Below are positions 49,201 to 52,722 of a stretch of 64,000 nucleotides of DNA, piece by piece. The notes below the pieces were generated by a model that had not been told where the DNA came from, did not search any database, and saw only the letters and a list, made by a program, of their open reading frames with translations. The position numbers were made by a program, and so were the translations under genes. This DNA comes from JAIBDK01 sp965261915. Its GTDB lineage: Bacteria; Pseudomonadota; Gammaproteobacteria; Arenicellales; Poriferihabitantaceae. Position 1 is the first letter of the stretch. Each line of letters begins with the position of its first letter. Where the stretch lies: contig CBDHDW010000013.1 in the NCBI GenBank assembly GCA_965261915.1, positions 3,162,001 through 3,226,000 on the forward strand, given 5' to 3'.

Positions 49201-49903
49201 GGGTTCTGGACGGTTATCGCAATCGGGCTTGAAGCTCAAGAGCGACATCATACTGGCACAGGTTGACATTGCCGCGTCTGCGGACAAGAAAATCCCCGCG
49301 GATAAACTTTCCAGCCAACGCCTACGCTTGTTGCTGGAGATGGGTAAAGAACGCCCATTGTCATCGGGCGGACACTTCAAGCCGTTGTTGGAAGTGGGCT
49401 TGCGCTATGACGGTGGTGTTGGCGAATCCTCTGGCATTGGCGCGGTATTGAATTTGGGCGGACACTATGCCAACACCACAGGATTGACGGTTGAAGGCAA
49501 GTTGCACACGCTGCTCGGTCAGGATGAGTATCAGGAATGGGGTATTCAAGGCACGATTCGCCAACAAGCCAATGCCAATGGACAAGGCTTGTCGTTTAGC
49601 CTGAATCCGAGCTATGGCACGGTTGGCATCAGCACGAATCAGGTATGGCAACAAGAGCTGGCCGATGACAATAACGGCACAAGCACGAACAGCGCACGCT
49701 TGAATGTGAATATGGGTTACGGACTGTTCACGGCTGGCGGGTTGTTGACCCCCTACAGCGAAGTCAGCATGAGCGACAGCAACCACTATCGTTTGGGCTT
49801 GCGCTGGAAACCGAGTTCGCCACTTAGCCTGCACCTGTACGGCGAACGTGAAACCAGCAATAATAGCGACCGCATCCTGCTGGAAGGCCGTATCCGGTTT
49901 TAG
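28274..49903 (+). CDS. Giant modular autotransporter-type adhesin (about 7,209 aa)
   Basis: I prefer the ATG at 28274 (GAGG at 28264-28267, and MKSL like the small gene's MKFL); the frame is open from 28172. A basic pre-sequence crosses a C13 tract and a repeat array before the late signal peptide (FFAATLFALLFIAQ, 28739-28800). The passenger, read by eye, holds SwmB-like modules (28.8-29.4 kb), PKD-like domains (29.8-30.8), BspA/DUF285 repeats (31.2-31.7), Ig/He_PIG and DUF5011-like modules (31.7-35.4), leucine-rich repeats (35.5-35.9), more Ig-like modules (35.9-41.3), cadherin-like repeats (41.3-46.4) and six 91-residue repeats (46.4-48.0). The C-terminal barrel matches the 1129-5085 protein and ends in Phe. 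It probably mediates surface or cell contact; the ligand is unknown. No frameshift was seen in 21.6 kb. Confidence 0.87.
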   Translation: MKSLFSIKTLNNHIVTPPPPHTHKSRLAYGGRAMITIALTPLKILLKAVARTTRNQTARLGTGWHSQALLDAARKQASSGMRCIGKPFAGLAVLLDSCLRRNDEGRRNDKSWVFAQPLSQVKTKRRTGGFCAASFTGITGHGKTPSGILSAPLSRFFAATLFALLFIAQPSNAQAQQEDPAEPINQILTQSANEILLVFSGDATLDEVSGADFSVAGAESNPTVSSVGRFNDVTTLLLLTLSADIVESETITLSYTKGTGSITVTGQNTPLASFTNEAVTNLVQPDTRAPVAVSAETNTTGDSIALTFNEAININGAVAADFTVTAGKRARTIAVTTLTANENTLTIGLTSAIAKGETVLLEYATKDTGIADAAGNVFRKDRRQVTNEVSAENKAPTGHLSISMLLDGNTVTATRPLPEDQTTLSATPTVGDTLTAVTRGISDADGPETLSFSYQWQAGGDDIAAATAETFTLTNAQLGKQIKVQVSYTDAAKRVETLASAQTNQVKEANAAPTADAGPDQIVNESVTVTLDGAGSDPDGDTLSYSWIQIGDLSATLSKSNTASPTFIAPDVTGKTLLTFELTVTDNFEVPKSGTDTVTITINPANTPPTANAGPDQIIGSGSAVRGSQDDTPGAVDEPGYDQTSSEMSRITLDGTGSSDADGAIDSYKWTLVSGTHFELKGFAENDASTTFFTPPTSARGATLVFSLVVTDDGGAESTPDEVTIRVTGHNVQPIAHAGVDQSVNENTLVTLDGTGSSDPDGHTLSYSWALTDSPTSDSSPEIPPLSDSTVASPTFTAPEVSGQISLVYTLTVTDNAEESKSHTDTVRININNVAGGMSAADDDGVIMGASAAFSPSAAFSPSGASDDSIAQSSIAQAQQETPAVSAAADNDDFVTTWRVTAGQAITIPTTGTGYSYTVNWGSGEAADTTVYTSDTSYAYTTAGDYEVRISGTFPRIHFDQDADGDTNSNSIIAINQWGSQRWTSMRNAFAGATNLEGQATDQPDLSRVTDMSSMFKYASKFNQAIGDWDVSNVTNMKSMLHDATAFNQNIGRWDVSDVTNMSFMFRGASKFNQAIGDWNVSNVIDMRSMFRGATDFDQAIGGWDVRKVTNMGSMFQNASTFSQNLGAWYITDMTLPSDDPLPETLTFTAGSTAGIGAVIGRITAQNDVLNGQTPSYTLAGDDANLFSLSDGALSVAQALSSPPYTLSITATDILYGASNSRTLTITNAAITAPIADPDINPSVPALIATQAVAITPITITNNGGAVPATGAYSISPLIANGLIFDADTGEISGTPASPASAQIYIITATNDGGTDIASVIITVKAIPIIVANPRTLTANVGTAIIPTSITRTGGPVTSYGISLVGGQSLNAATGLDFDTSTGSISGTPTMTTTGALTYGIFATNAPSVASTSVVITILAAPAPDISPSVTALIATQAVAITPITIDATAGGAVASYSISPDLPAGLSINPSSGEISGAPTAVAGEQTYTITATNAAGDDTASVTITVNAAPIIAANPHTLIATVGTAITPTSITNTGGPVTSYAITLGNGQSLNANTGLVFDTSTGSISGTPTMAADRLFYTISATNAPNFAHSASIDITIVAAPDISPSVPTLTATVGTAIPPITITNNGGAVPATGAYSISPNLPAGLSIDTTTGEISGMPTAVASAQTYTITANGVGIPTVTATATVDITVNAADNTAPDAPVITQPTTPTNDDSITISGSAEADATVTLTQNGNVLTSSTATAGSNGAWSIEVTLSADNNGANSFTATAADQASNASDVSNEVTVTLDQTKPTIIIGTTTSTDPTNDNPIGITLIFTEPLTGFEASDITVHDGTITAGSYEVVSTVVNGITVNVTFTITPLADIVVVRIAADVATDAAGNGNIDRGSVIINYDGTAPDVAITSTAQTVNTAAFTLTGTTEAGATVDVLKDGTSIGAATVTAATWTFDVMLTEGANLFTVTASDAAGNVSEASAAVSITLDNTAAPSDTTRPSVAISSFPVTANIVDGDTVNATTLRYEALFDESVSGFEIGDIMVTGTAGVTMASGLTGAGRFRQFEVGRGNLDGTVIVSIAADAAQDAAGNGNTASDEYTLTIDITPPVITRNGDAALTIVSGTTYTDAGATANDNIGGDITGSITRSFTLDGTEATTLNSSQLGTYVITYDVSDAANNPAPAVTRTVTVVEALSASSVIATAAGDKIRLQFVDQQLTNNDAAPGDFSLSGAGAAETTVTGLAVDAADGTVLILSLSGNIAKDAAVTLAYTRMAGSISGVSTSTSRNGIVTNFTATAVNTSNIVAAPSISISPATVTVMAGTAIADITIDATAGGDVASYGINPVIGNGLLFNTSTGTISGTPAAAANAIPYTITATNSGGMDTATVTITVEAPDPSLPNPTVCMRHPKVQEVIIQNVHGKSACGDITAADLAAITSLVHTGGFHSGFGQAPPKGSDFAGLTALTTLGIINNKAGGGLTTLPADLFQGLPALRSLSLNDNQLRTLPIGIFSGLSLEHLTLTGNPWVSLPTNILNEMTFVQNAVRTAITNAGGGGINAALPAASGTIPAQSLALTADPLTLEVATFFSDPGDTLTYTATSATPAIASVAISSSTLTITPVALGTTNIMVTARDTAGQPVTQTFALTVSGDAAAVAAPNISPSVPALIATQAVAITPITIDAAAGGAVDSYSISPDLPAGLSISTTTGEISGTPTAVTGEQIYTITATNTTGTDTASVTITVNTVAPRISISPATLVANMGSPIMPITITPTGGGAVVSYSIAPDIQNGLLFDTTDGTISGTPTAVAEAITYTITATNSGGTATAMVTITVEAPDTTPPSVTISSLPESANIVNGDTVNATTLRYEVAFSELISGFEIDDITVTGTAAVAASNLSGGANGTGLFFQFEVLKGNLDGTVIVSIAENIAEDTAGNGNTASGDYTLTIDTTSPVITLTGDAALTLVRGTDYTDAGATANDNIGGDITGSITTSFTLDGTAVASLNTAQPGTYIITYNVSDAANNPAMAVTRMVTTVEALSPNTNGVIATAAGDKIRLQFVDQRLTNNGAAPGDFSLSGAAGITVTELAVDAEDSTVLILTLSGNIAKDAAVTLAYTRTAGSISGVFSTDSISSNGIVIDFTATTVNTSNIVAPDQTEPTIQIASTATSPTNANPIPINLTFSESLTGFEESNITVSGGTITAGSYLVTSSNPDGSSLGASFTITPSNDGLITVRIAAGAALNLATNGNPAASFDITYDGTAPVVTISTQAQAVNDAAFTLTGTVEAGATVDVLKDGTSIGAANVTDTTWSLAVTLTDGANLFTVTASDTAGNVSEASAAVSITLNTTTAPSISITPATVTATAGTAITPITIASTGGAVASYSIMPDIGNGLMFDATTGTISGTPTAAAEAISYTITATNASDTDTATVAITVEAAADTTPPAAPLITSPTDNLVTEASFTLSGTADAAANIQLLRSGTAITSATTDADTNGDWSITFDLTEGENLITATASDSADNTSAASAAVSITLDTVAPTVTFTNPTQLVRTAAFTLTGTTEAGATVNVRKDGTSIGAVNVTVTTWSLATTLIEGLNVFTATATDAAGNTSTANIVITLNSNLAAAPVITVINTVLNNANEQGVICITFDANVVFDRSDNAAFLNERLGDFALSSDASPAPTVTSFSSCFVDGGARRDAIQLTLNRQIAFGETATLSYTKTGTEHNTKGIRRDLTGGSEPLADFSNEPITNNAIEPIVGLELVSAGTLSANQIFLSFGLEVVTASPDLVAADFTVSGAASSPTVTGISQVAPSALLLTLDANIVGGEAITLSYMKTMGFISGAAGELVSFMDYSVANNRPAPAPAPVTAPSISISQATVTATAGTAIEPITIASTGGAVDSYSIEPALPAGLTLDATTGTISGTPTAVAEAISYTITATNSGGTATATVAITVEAAADTTPLAAPVITAPTSTVVTEVSLTLSGTADAAASIQLLRAGNAITSATTDADTNGDWSITFDLMEGENLITATASDSADNTSAASAAVTITLDTTAPAAPVITTAVVTPPSLIVTTTTPFTVTGTAEAGAEVAIFRLRQIRRGPISTIRRVPNGTVTADNNGDWAAPIALTEGVSNFVAVATDAAGNKSADSIQFDIKLDTTAPTVNSLTSTAGADGATVNTRTLHYEVAFGEFVSGFTASSITVGGSAGGSVTSVSGDPAVRADFYEFDVEVTNDGSVIVSIAAGAVQDIAGIGNIASSAHTLTIDAIHAPSISISPATVTVMAGTAITPISITSTGDDVDSYSIAPDIGNGLLFDANTGTISGTPTAAAEAITYTITATNSADSATATVAITVTAGDNNNPNVAPTISGNPATTVAQDQLYSFTPGGGDVDDGATLVYTITNQPSWADFSTTTGALTGTPTNADVGSTSDIVITVSDGTLTAALPAFSIAVTNVNDAPVGLPTISGTATQGETLTADTSGITDADGFFTPPNFLYQWKADGADISGGLAATFILTQSQVGKAITVTVSYTDRGRNDESLTSAATSAVVNANDAPTITGIPLGIVAEDSAYSFTPIGADVDAGTTLTYSIENKPSWADFNAATGALTGTPDNDDAFFTVGIVITVSDGTLTASLPAFNLAVTPVNDAPTISGTPNTTVAEDTAYSFTPIGADADAGATLVYTIENKPSWATFDAATGALTGTPTNADVGSTSGIVITLTSGGDTVSLPAFNLVVTNVNDAPTITGTPNTTVAEGTAYSFTPTGADVDDGATLAYTITNQPSWADFSTTTGALTGTPTNADVGSTTSDIVITVSDGTLTAALPAFSIAVTNVNDAPTITGNPATTVAEGNAYSFTPTGADADAGATLVYTITNQPSWADFSTTTGALTGTPTNADVGSTSDIVITVSDGTLTAALPAFSIAVTNVNDAPVGLPTISGTATQGETLTADTSGITDADGFFTPPNFLYQWKADGADISGGLAATFILTQSQVGKAITVTVSYTDRGRNDESLTSAATSAVVNANDAPTITGIPLGIVAEDSAYSFTPIGADVDAGTTLTYSIENKPSWADFNAATGALTGTPDNDDAFFTVGIVITVSDGTLTASLPAFNLAVTPVNDAPTITGNPATTVAEGNAYSFTPTGADVDDGATLAYTIVNKPSWATFSTTTGALTGTPTNADVGSTSGIVISVTDGTLTAALPAFSIAVTNVNDAPTITGNPATTVAEGTAYSFTPTGADADAGATLVYTITNQPSWADFSTTTGALTGTPTNADVGSTTSGIVITVSDGTLTAALPAFNLAVTNVNDAPTISGNPATTVAEGTAYSFTPTGADADAGATLVYTITNQPSWADFSTTTGALTGTPTNADVGSTSDIVITVSDGTLTASLPTFNLTVTNVNDAPTITGTPATTVAEGNAYSFTPTGADADAGATLVYTIANKPSWAAFSTTTGALTGTPTNADVGSTSGIVITVSDGTLTAALPAFSIAVTNVNDAPTITGTPDTTVAEDNAYSFTPIGADVDDGATLVYSITNQPSWADFSTTTGALTGTPTNADVGSTSGIVITLTSGSDTVSLPAFNLAVTNVNDAPTITGTPATTVAEDNAYSFTPTGADVDDGATLVYTIVNQPSWADFSTTTGALTGTPTNADVGSTTSGIVISVSDGTLTAALPAFSLTVTNVNDAPTISGTPATTVAEGNAYSFTPTGADVDDGATLVYSIANQPSWADFSTTTGALTGTPTNADVGSTSGIVITLTSGSDTVSLPAFNLTVTNVNDAPTITGTPDTTVAEDNAYSFTPIGADVDDGATLVYSIVNQPSWADFSTTTGALTGTPTNGDVGSTSGIVITLTSGSDTVSLPAFNLAVTNVNDAPTITGTPATTVAEDNAYSFTPTGADVDDGATLVYTIVNQPSWADFSTTTGALTGTPTNADVGSTTSGIVISVSDGTLTAALPAFSLTVTNVNDAPTISGTPATTVAEGNAYSFTPTGADVDDGATLAYTIVNKPGWADFSTTTGALTGTPTNADVGSTSGIVITVSDGTLTASLPAFSIAVNAAPVAVPSISISTATVTATVGTAISDITITSSGGTVSSYGINLTLPEGLTLDTSNGTISGTPTAVAASTNYTITATNSSGTDTAMVNITVNAAPVAVPSISISTATVTATVGTAISDITITSSGGTVSSYGINLTLPEGLTLDTSNGTISGTPTAVAASTNYTITATNSSGTDTAMVNITVNAAPVAVPSISISTATVTATVGTAISDITITSSGGTVASYGIAPTLPDGLTLDTSNGTISGTPTAVAASTNYTITATNSSGLDTVTLTIVVNAAPVAVPSISISAATVTATVGTAISDITITSSSGTVSSYGINLTLPEGLTLDTSNGTISGTPTAVAASTNYTITATNSSGTDTAMVNITVNAAPVAVPSISISTATVTATVGTAISDITITSSGGTVSSYGINLTLPEGLTLDTSNGTISGTPTAVAASTNYTITATNSAGLDTVTLTIVVNAAPVAVPSISISAATVTATVGTAIADITITSSSGTVASYGINPVIGNGLLFNTTTGTISGTPTAAANEISYIITATNTAGTATATVAITVNAAAAPTIITLNGANPQIIELGAGYTELGATAVDGFTVSIDSSAFMDAIGTYLIIYTATNGITQATATRTVNVVDTMPPTVVITSSSGASGSTVDAETLSYTATFSEAVPGFELSDITVTGTANGGSPVASNLQGTGTTYTFDVVRGISDGTVIVSIAAGVAEDISGNGNIASNQYILTIYTGLTPDSARKLNENILPRLTHVMLGGTVSAVNGRMEAAFSGTSEVASYQIDGQAMQQKLPNYLKSLKDGTMDWKEMLSRSAFVMPLNAAGGAGSTAGATVWGGGDYNRMSGKFSDGDWEGDVLSAQLGIDQRLGKDMLAGGLVSWSKGDVDYNLTTQNGKETRGDYTHQITSVHPYFARSNDEVDLWGSVGYGQGKLAIKQQSPTEDSERSSDTRLLSLSAGGSGRLSQSGLKLKSDIILAQVDIAASADKKIPADKLSSQRLRLLLEMGKERPLSSGGHFKPLLEVGLRYDGGVGESSGIGAVLNLGGHYANTTGLTVEGKLHTLLGQDEYQEWGIQGTIRQQANANGQGLSFSLNPSYGTVGISTNQVWQQELADDNNGTSTNSARLNVNMGYGLFTAGGLLTPYSEVSMSDSNHYRLGLRWKPSSPLSLHLYGERETSNNSDRILLEGRIRF
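28320..28343. repeat. Poly-C(13) plus AC tract inside the giant adhesin start region
   Basis: Thirteen C residues (28320-28332) run into an AC repeat (to 28343), at about codon 16 of the preferred frame. Thirteen equals 1 modulo 3, the same class as the C10 in the small gene, and keeps the gene open. The other two frames end at TGA 28374-28376 and TGA 28579-28581, both before the signal peptide. An ATG at 28373 could restart in the coding frame downstream of the tract, so escape from switching is possible here. Confidence 0.75.
28561..28690. repeat. Dispersed intergenic repeats inside the giant coding frame
   Basis: The perfect palindrome TTCCTGC-CTTC-GCAGGAA (28561-28578), an extra half copy (GCAGGAATGAC) and two copies of the TTTTTG(C/T)(A/G)CAGC(C/T)TCTTTC motif lie in frame between the poly-C tract and the signal peptide. 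They are the same units that follow the stop codons of both adhesin genes. They translate as LDSCLRRNDEG, a typical signature of non-coding repeat DNA, so this segment appears to have been inserted into the pre-sequence. Confidence 0.75.
31280..31670 (+). repeat. BspA-like (DUF285) repeats within the giant protein
   Basis: Five units of about 25 residues follow the pattern VTNM-SMF--A--FNQAIGDWDVSN, the BspA/DUF285 surface repeat known from diverse bacteria and from protist surface proteins. Unit DNA period is close to 75 bases (conserved FNQAIGDWDVSNVTNMKSML block). It is the only such array in the protein. Confidence 0.8.
35560..35870 (+). repeat. Leucine-rich repeats within the giant protein
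   Basis: LTALTTLGI, LTTLPADLFQGLPALRSLSL, NDNQLRTLPIGIFSGLSLEH and LTGNPWVSLP make about four leucine-rich repeat units of the LxxLPxxxFxxL type. They are preceded by a short domain with two cysteines (PTVCMRHPKVQEV and HGKSACGDIT) that resembles an LRR cap. They stand alone among Ig-like modules. Confidence 0.75.
41300..46360 (+). repeat. Cadherin-like tandem repeats (about 93 aa, 276-282 bp)
   Basis: About 18 units carry NDAPTITGTPATTVAE, then AYSFTPTGADVDDGATLVYT and SWADFSTTTGALTGTPTNAD. This is a dystroglycan-type cadherin/He_PIG pattern with Asp and Asn residues suited to calcium binding. Unit spacing alternates mainly between 276, 279 and 282 bases; two variant units are longer (288). 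DNA identity between units is very high, so many are recent copies. Confidence 0.85.
41401..43572 (+). repeat. Long direct duplication inside the cadherin-like array, offset 1407 bp
   Basis: Bases about 41410-42170 recur at about 42817-43577 with no difference that I could see by eye. The copied block includes the distinctive GLPTISGTATQGETLTADTS module and the NANDAPTITGIPLG unit. A second block shows the same behaviour: 44680-45380 recurs at 45520-46220 (offset 840). Both are multi-unit expansions by unequal exchange. Confidence 0.8.
46361..47999 (+). repeat. Six tandem 273-bp (91 aa) Ig-like repeats
   Basis: Units start at 46361, 46634, 46907, 47180, 47453 and 47726, exactly 273 bases apart, each beginning APVAVPSISIS. 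The first two differ by almost nothing. Units three to six carry small patches (LPDGLTL, NSAGLDTVTL) that recur in a mosaic way, and the last unit switches to an INPVIGNGLLF end. The pattern is that of ongoing unit shuffling. Confidence 0.88.
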
Positions 49904-50120
49904 GAATTGGGGGCTTGTCACGCCATTCCCCTGTTTCTACTCAATTCCCCCCTGACAAGGGGGGCTAGGGGGGTTAGGAAAGGCGAATATTGAGTTTTGC
50001 ACGGTCTCTTTCGAGACGGCAAGAATGCCTTGCTAGGCATACGTTAAATGTGGAAAACCTTGCGGGTTTGTGTGTTTGGCTGGATTCCTGCTTCCGCAGG
50101 AACGACGAATGTTGAGTTTT
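48209..50120 (+). repeat. Copy B of 1.9-kb block shared by the two adhesin genes
   Basis: This mirrors 3384-5268: last Ig-like module, linker, barrel, stop codon and about 200 bases of trailing DNA in the same orientation. The trailing part has an additional CTAGGGGGG segment and a stretch after the stop codon not present in copy A. The copies lie about 45 kb apart. Confidence 0.9.
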
Positions 50121-50376
50121 TGCACAGTCTCTTACGCAGGAACGACGGCAGGGAATTCGGTTGGCATAGCCAGCTTGCCAAACAACTCGAGTGTGAAACG
50201 CAATGACGCTAAACCGTATCACTCATGGGAGCGCGGCTTGAATGCGAAATAATCATCTGGCACAACGGCTTGCTCATATTTTTTGTTCATACTTTTCACT
50301 CAGGCTTTTCACTCAGGCCGTTTTTTCCAAAGCAAATGCCATTGCATAAAGTCACCGAAAAAGAGCGCTTCAAATT
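49904..50376. repeat. Intergenic repeat region behind the giant adhesin
   Basis: No convincing gene. It contains the CCCCCCTGACAAGGGGGG inverted repeat, two TTTTGCAC(A/G)GTCTCTT motifs, the perfect palindrome at 50085-50102 (TTCCTGC-TTCC-GCAGGAA), a half copy near 50136 and a doubled TTTTCACTCAGGC (about 50295-50320). From 50150 to 50376 I see no recognisable function apart from the possible lost start of the receiver protein. Confidence 0.65.
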
Positions 50377-50724
50377 GTGGATGATGAACCTGTAATTCGC
50401 CGGTTACTGGCCCGTTCTCTGGAGAAAGCATTCACGATGTATGAAGTTGAAAGTGTTGCTAGTATACTGCAACTGCCTGAGCAGTTATCAGGGGAGATAG
50501 ACCGGCTAATAACCGATATGAAAATGCCGAACCGCGATGGTTTGGAACGGGTTAGCGAGATGAAAAAAGACTATGCAGAAATCCTCATTGTTATTTGCAC
50601 GGGAGATAACACCTACTGCGATTTTGACGGAATGATTGATAGTGGAGAGATAGCAGGAGTGCTTGAAAAACCAATCACCGCTGCGCAGGCTACGGAATCG
50701 ATTCGAATGATTCTGCAAAGGTGA
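50377..50724 (+). CDS. Stand-alone response-regulator receiver domain, N-terminus doubtful
   Basis: The 115 residues form a CheY-like receiver. The acidic pair is in VDDEPVIRR, the phospho-acceptor Asp in LITDMKMPNRDG, the Thr in ICTGDN and the conserved Lys in LEKPIT. No output domain follows. The reading frame opens with a GTG inside the first strand; upstream codons read ALQI, so the first beta-strand is present in DNA but no ATG precedes it before a TAA. Either a rare start (ATT or GTG) is used or the 5' end was lost next to the adhesin repeats. No sensor kinase is adjacent. Confidence 0.65.
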   Translation: MDDEPVIRRLLARSLEKAFTMYEVESVASILQLPEQLSGEIDRLITDMKMPNRDGLERVSEMKKDYAEILIVICTGDNTYCDFDGMIDSGEIAGVLEKPITAAQATESIRMILQR

Positions 50725-50758
50725 CAAAAGTAACCCACCTTAACGTATACAGGCAAAA

Positions 50759-50785
50759 AAAAGGGGCGGATAAACCGCCCCTTTT
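50759..50785. terminator. Bidirectional rho-independent terminator
   Basis: AAAAGGGGCGG, loop ATAAA, CCGCCCCTTTT. It is an 11-base perfect stem with A and T runs at its ends, placed between the convergent receiver gene and potD. It can serve both strands. Confidence 0.9.
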
Positions 50786-50804
50786 AATGCTATAAATCCT
50801 GATT

Positions 50805-51830
50805 TTACTGAAGTACTTTTGTCCAGACCTTGTCGATCAGGCTTTGTGCAGCCGGAGAACAGGTTGGTGCAAAAACCACATTCAAATCTGATGGTGGATT
50901 TACTTCAGGAGCGGTTTTAAGCTCTTCCGAATAGTATTGCGCAGTCCCTTTAATGGCATCGCCATAACCCTGGCTTTCAGTCAACATTGCCACATTTACC
51001 GGATCCATCATGAAGTTCATGAAAGTTCGTGCGTTTTCGACATTTTTGGCGCTGGTGGGTACAACCAGACTGTCAAACCAACCTACTACGCCTTCTTTAG
51101 GATAGGCATAATGGATTGGCGCACCGGCAAGTCGGCCGAGTCTGGTGAAGCCATTCCAGTGATTGGCCATGATGGCTTCGCCGCTAGTCATAAGATCACT
51201 CATGGTTTCGCTATTGTAGGCAACGACAAATTCTTTTTGTGCTACCAGCATATCCTGAACTCTTTTCATCTCTTTAGGATCTTCTGAGCAAAATGGAATG
51301 CCAAGATAGATGTTGGCCAAACTTACGACTTCATCTGGAGTAGCGAAGACGCTGAGGCGGCCGCGGAGTTCTTCTGATGGCTCGAAGAATTCACTCAGCG
51401 ATTCACCTGTGCCGGAATACTCATCACTGTATGCGAAAGAGGTTGTGCCCCACTGCCAGGGTGCAGTGTACTCATGTTCCGGATCCCATTCTGGTTTTTG
51501 CCAGCGCGCTTCGTAGTTGGCGTAATTAGGCAGATCGTATACCGCGACTTTCTGGATCAAACCTTCGGTAACCATAATGGGAACGAAGTTTTGGCTGGGT
51601 ACTACCAGGTCATAACCGGTTGCGCCCGCCTGTAATTTAGCCAACAGGGTTTCATTTGAATCGTAGGTATCGACAGAAACCTTGATACCGGTTTCCGCTT
51701 CAAACTTTTCGATCAGAGCAGGCGGCGTGTATTCAGTCCAGTTGTAGATGAACAATTCGCCTTCGGCTTTCGCCGCTCCCATGGAAAGGGATAGGGCGAA
51801 TGCCGTTAGCATCGATAGTACTCTTTTCAT
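50805..51830 (-). CDS. potD: Spermidine/putrescine ABC transporter, substrate-binding protein
   Basis: This 341-residue protein has a signal peptide (MKRVLSMLTAFALSLSMGAA, cleavage after AKA near residue 22). The mature start ELFIYNWTEYTPPALIEKFE is typical of periplasmic polyamine-binding proteins. Other matches are VDTYDSNETLLAKLQAGATG, YDLVVPSQ and the C-terminal VWTKVLQ. Start 51830 has AGGAGA upstream. It is the last gene of the potABCD unit, 49 bases after potC, and is followed by the terminator. Putrescine versus spermidine preference cannot be told. Confidence 0.93.
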   Translation of the reverse strand: MKRVLSMLTAFALSLSMGAAKAEGELFIYNWTEYTPPALIEKFEAETGIKVSVDTYDSNETLLAKLQAGATGYDLVVPSQNFVPIMVTEGLIQKVAVYDLPNYANYEARWQKPEWDPEHEYTAPWQWGTTSFAYSDEYSGTGESLSEFFEPSEELRGRLSVFATPDEVVSLANIYLGIPFCSEDPKEMKRVQDMLVAQKEFVVAYNSETMSDLMTSGEAIMANHWNGFTRLGRLAGAPIHYAYPKEGVVGWFDSLVVPTSAKNVENARTFMNFMMDPVNVAMLTESQGYGDAIKGTAQYYSEELKTAPEVNPPSDLNVVFAPTCSPAAQSLIDKVWTKVLQ

Positions 51831-51879
51831 AATATTCTCCTAATAGGGGTTAGTTAGAGTTTTGTATTAAATGTTGATT

Positions 51880-52722
51880 TTAATGCACGGTCTTGGTGTT
51901 CGATTTCTTCGAAACAAACCAATAGGCTGTAACAATAGCGACAGAGAACAAAAGAAGCAAGGTGGATACGGCATTTATTTCTGGCGTTAAACCGCGCCGT
52001 ATCATGCTGTAAATGTATACCGGCAGTGTTGTCGAGCCGGCTCCGCCAACCATCAAGGTAATAATAAAATCGTCCATCGAAATGACAAACGATAGCATCG
52101 AACCGGCAACAATCCCGGGCATCAGCATCGGTACGGTAATGTATCTGAAGGTTTCCCACTCAGACGCGTAAAGATCCCGCGCAGCCTGCTCCAAAGTAGT
52201 GTCCATCCCTTCCAGGCGCGCCCGGATTGGCATGAATGCAAACGGAATACAAAAAGTAATGTGGGCGATGATGACATTACCCAGCCCCCAGTTTAGTCCG
52301 ATAGTCGCAAAAAATATGAGCACCGCAACAGCGGTAACGATTTCCGGCACCATCAGTGGCAGCATTATCAATCCAAGAGAGGCGGTCTTGCCTTTGAAGT
52401 TGCCGCCTCTGGCCAATATCAAGGCGCCGATTGTGGCAATTGTCGTGGCAACGCCGGTCGCTACAAAGGCAACAATCAGGGAATTGAGTACGGCATCCTG
52501 AATATCTTCATTGTGAAATGCCTTGATATACCAATCCAGTCCAAAACCAGTCCAGTTGGTAACCATTCTATTGGCATTGAAGGAATAAAATATGAGTACG
52601 GCAATGGGTGCGTACAGAAACACCATAAAAAAGAAGTTCCATACTCCGAGGCCGCGGTAGTGACCTACCGGTAACGCTTTACTTTTGTTTGCTGCCGTGG
52701 GGCGGGTGTTTCGATCTGTCAT
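51880..52722 (-). CDS. potC: Polyamine ABC transporter permease PotC
   Basis: This inner-membrane permease of about 280 residues has six hydrophobic helices (first: FFFMVFLYAPIAVLIFYSFN) and the EAA loop EQAARDLYASEWETF that contacts PotA. I set the start at 52722 (MTDRNTRPTAANKSKAL). A longer open frame reaches 52974, but its first 84 residues lie over potB and are not conserved. The start overlaps the potB stop (TAATG), indicating coupled translation. Confidence 0.93.
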   Translation of the reverse strand: MTDRNTRPTAANKSKALPVGHYRGLGVWNFFFMVFLYAPIAVLIFYSFNANRMVTNWTGFGLDWYIKAFHNEDIQDAVLNSLIVAFVATGVATTIATIGALILARGGNFKGKTASLGLIMLPLMVPEIVTAVAVLIFFATIGLNWGLGNVIIAHITFCIPFAFMPIRARLEGMDTTLEQAARDLYASEWETFRYITVPMLMPGIVAGSMLSFVISMDDFIITLMVGGAGSTTLPVYIYSMIRRGLTPEINAVSTLLLLFSVAIVTAYWFVSKKSNTKTVH

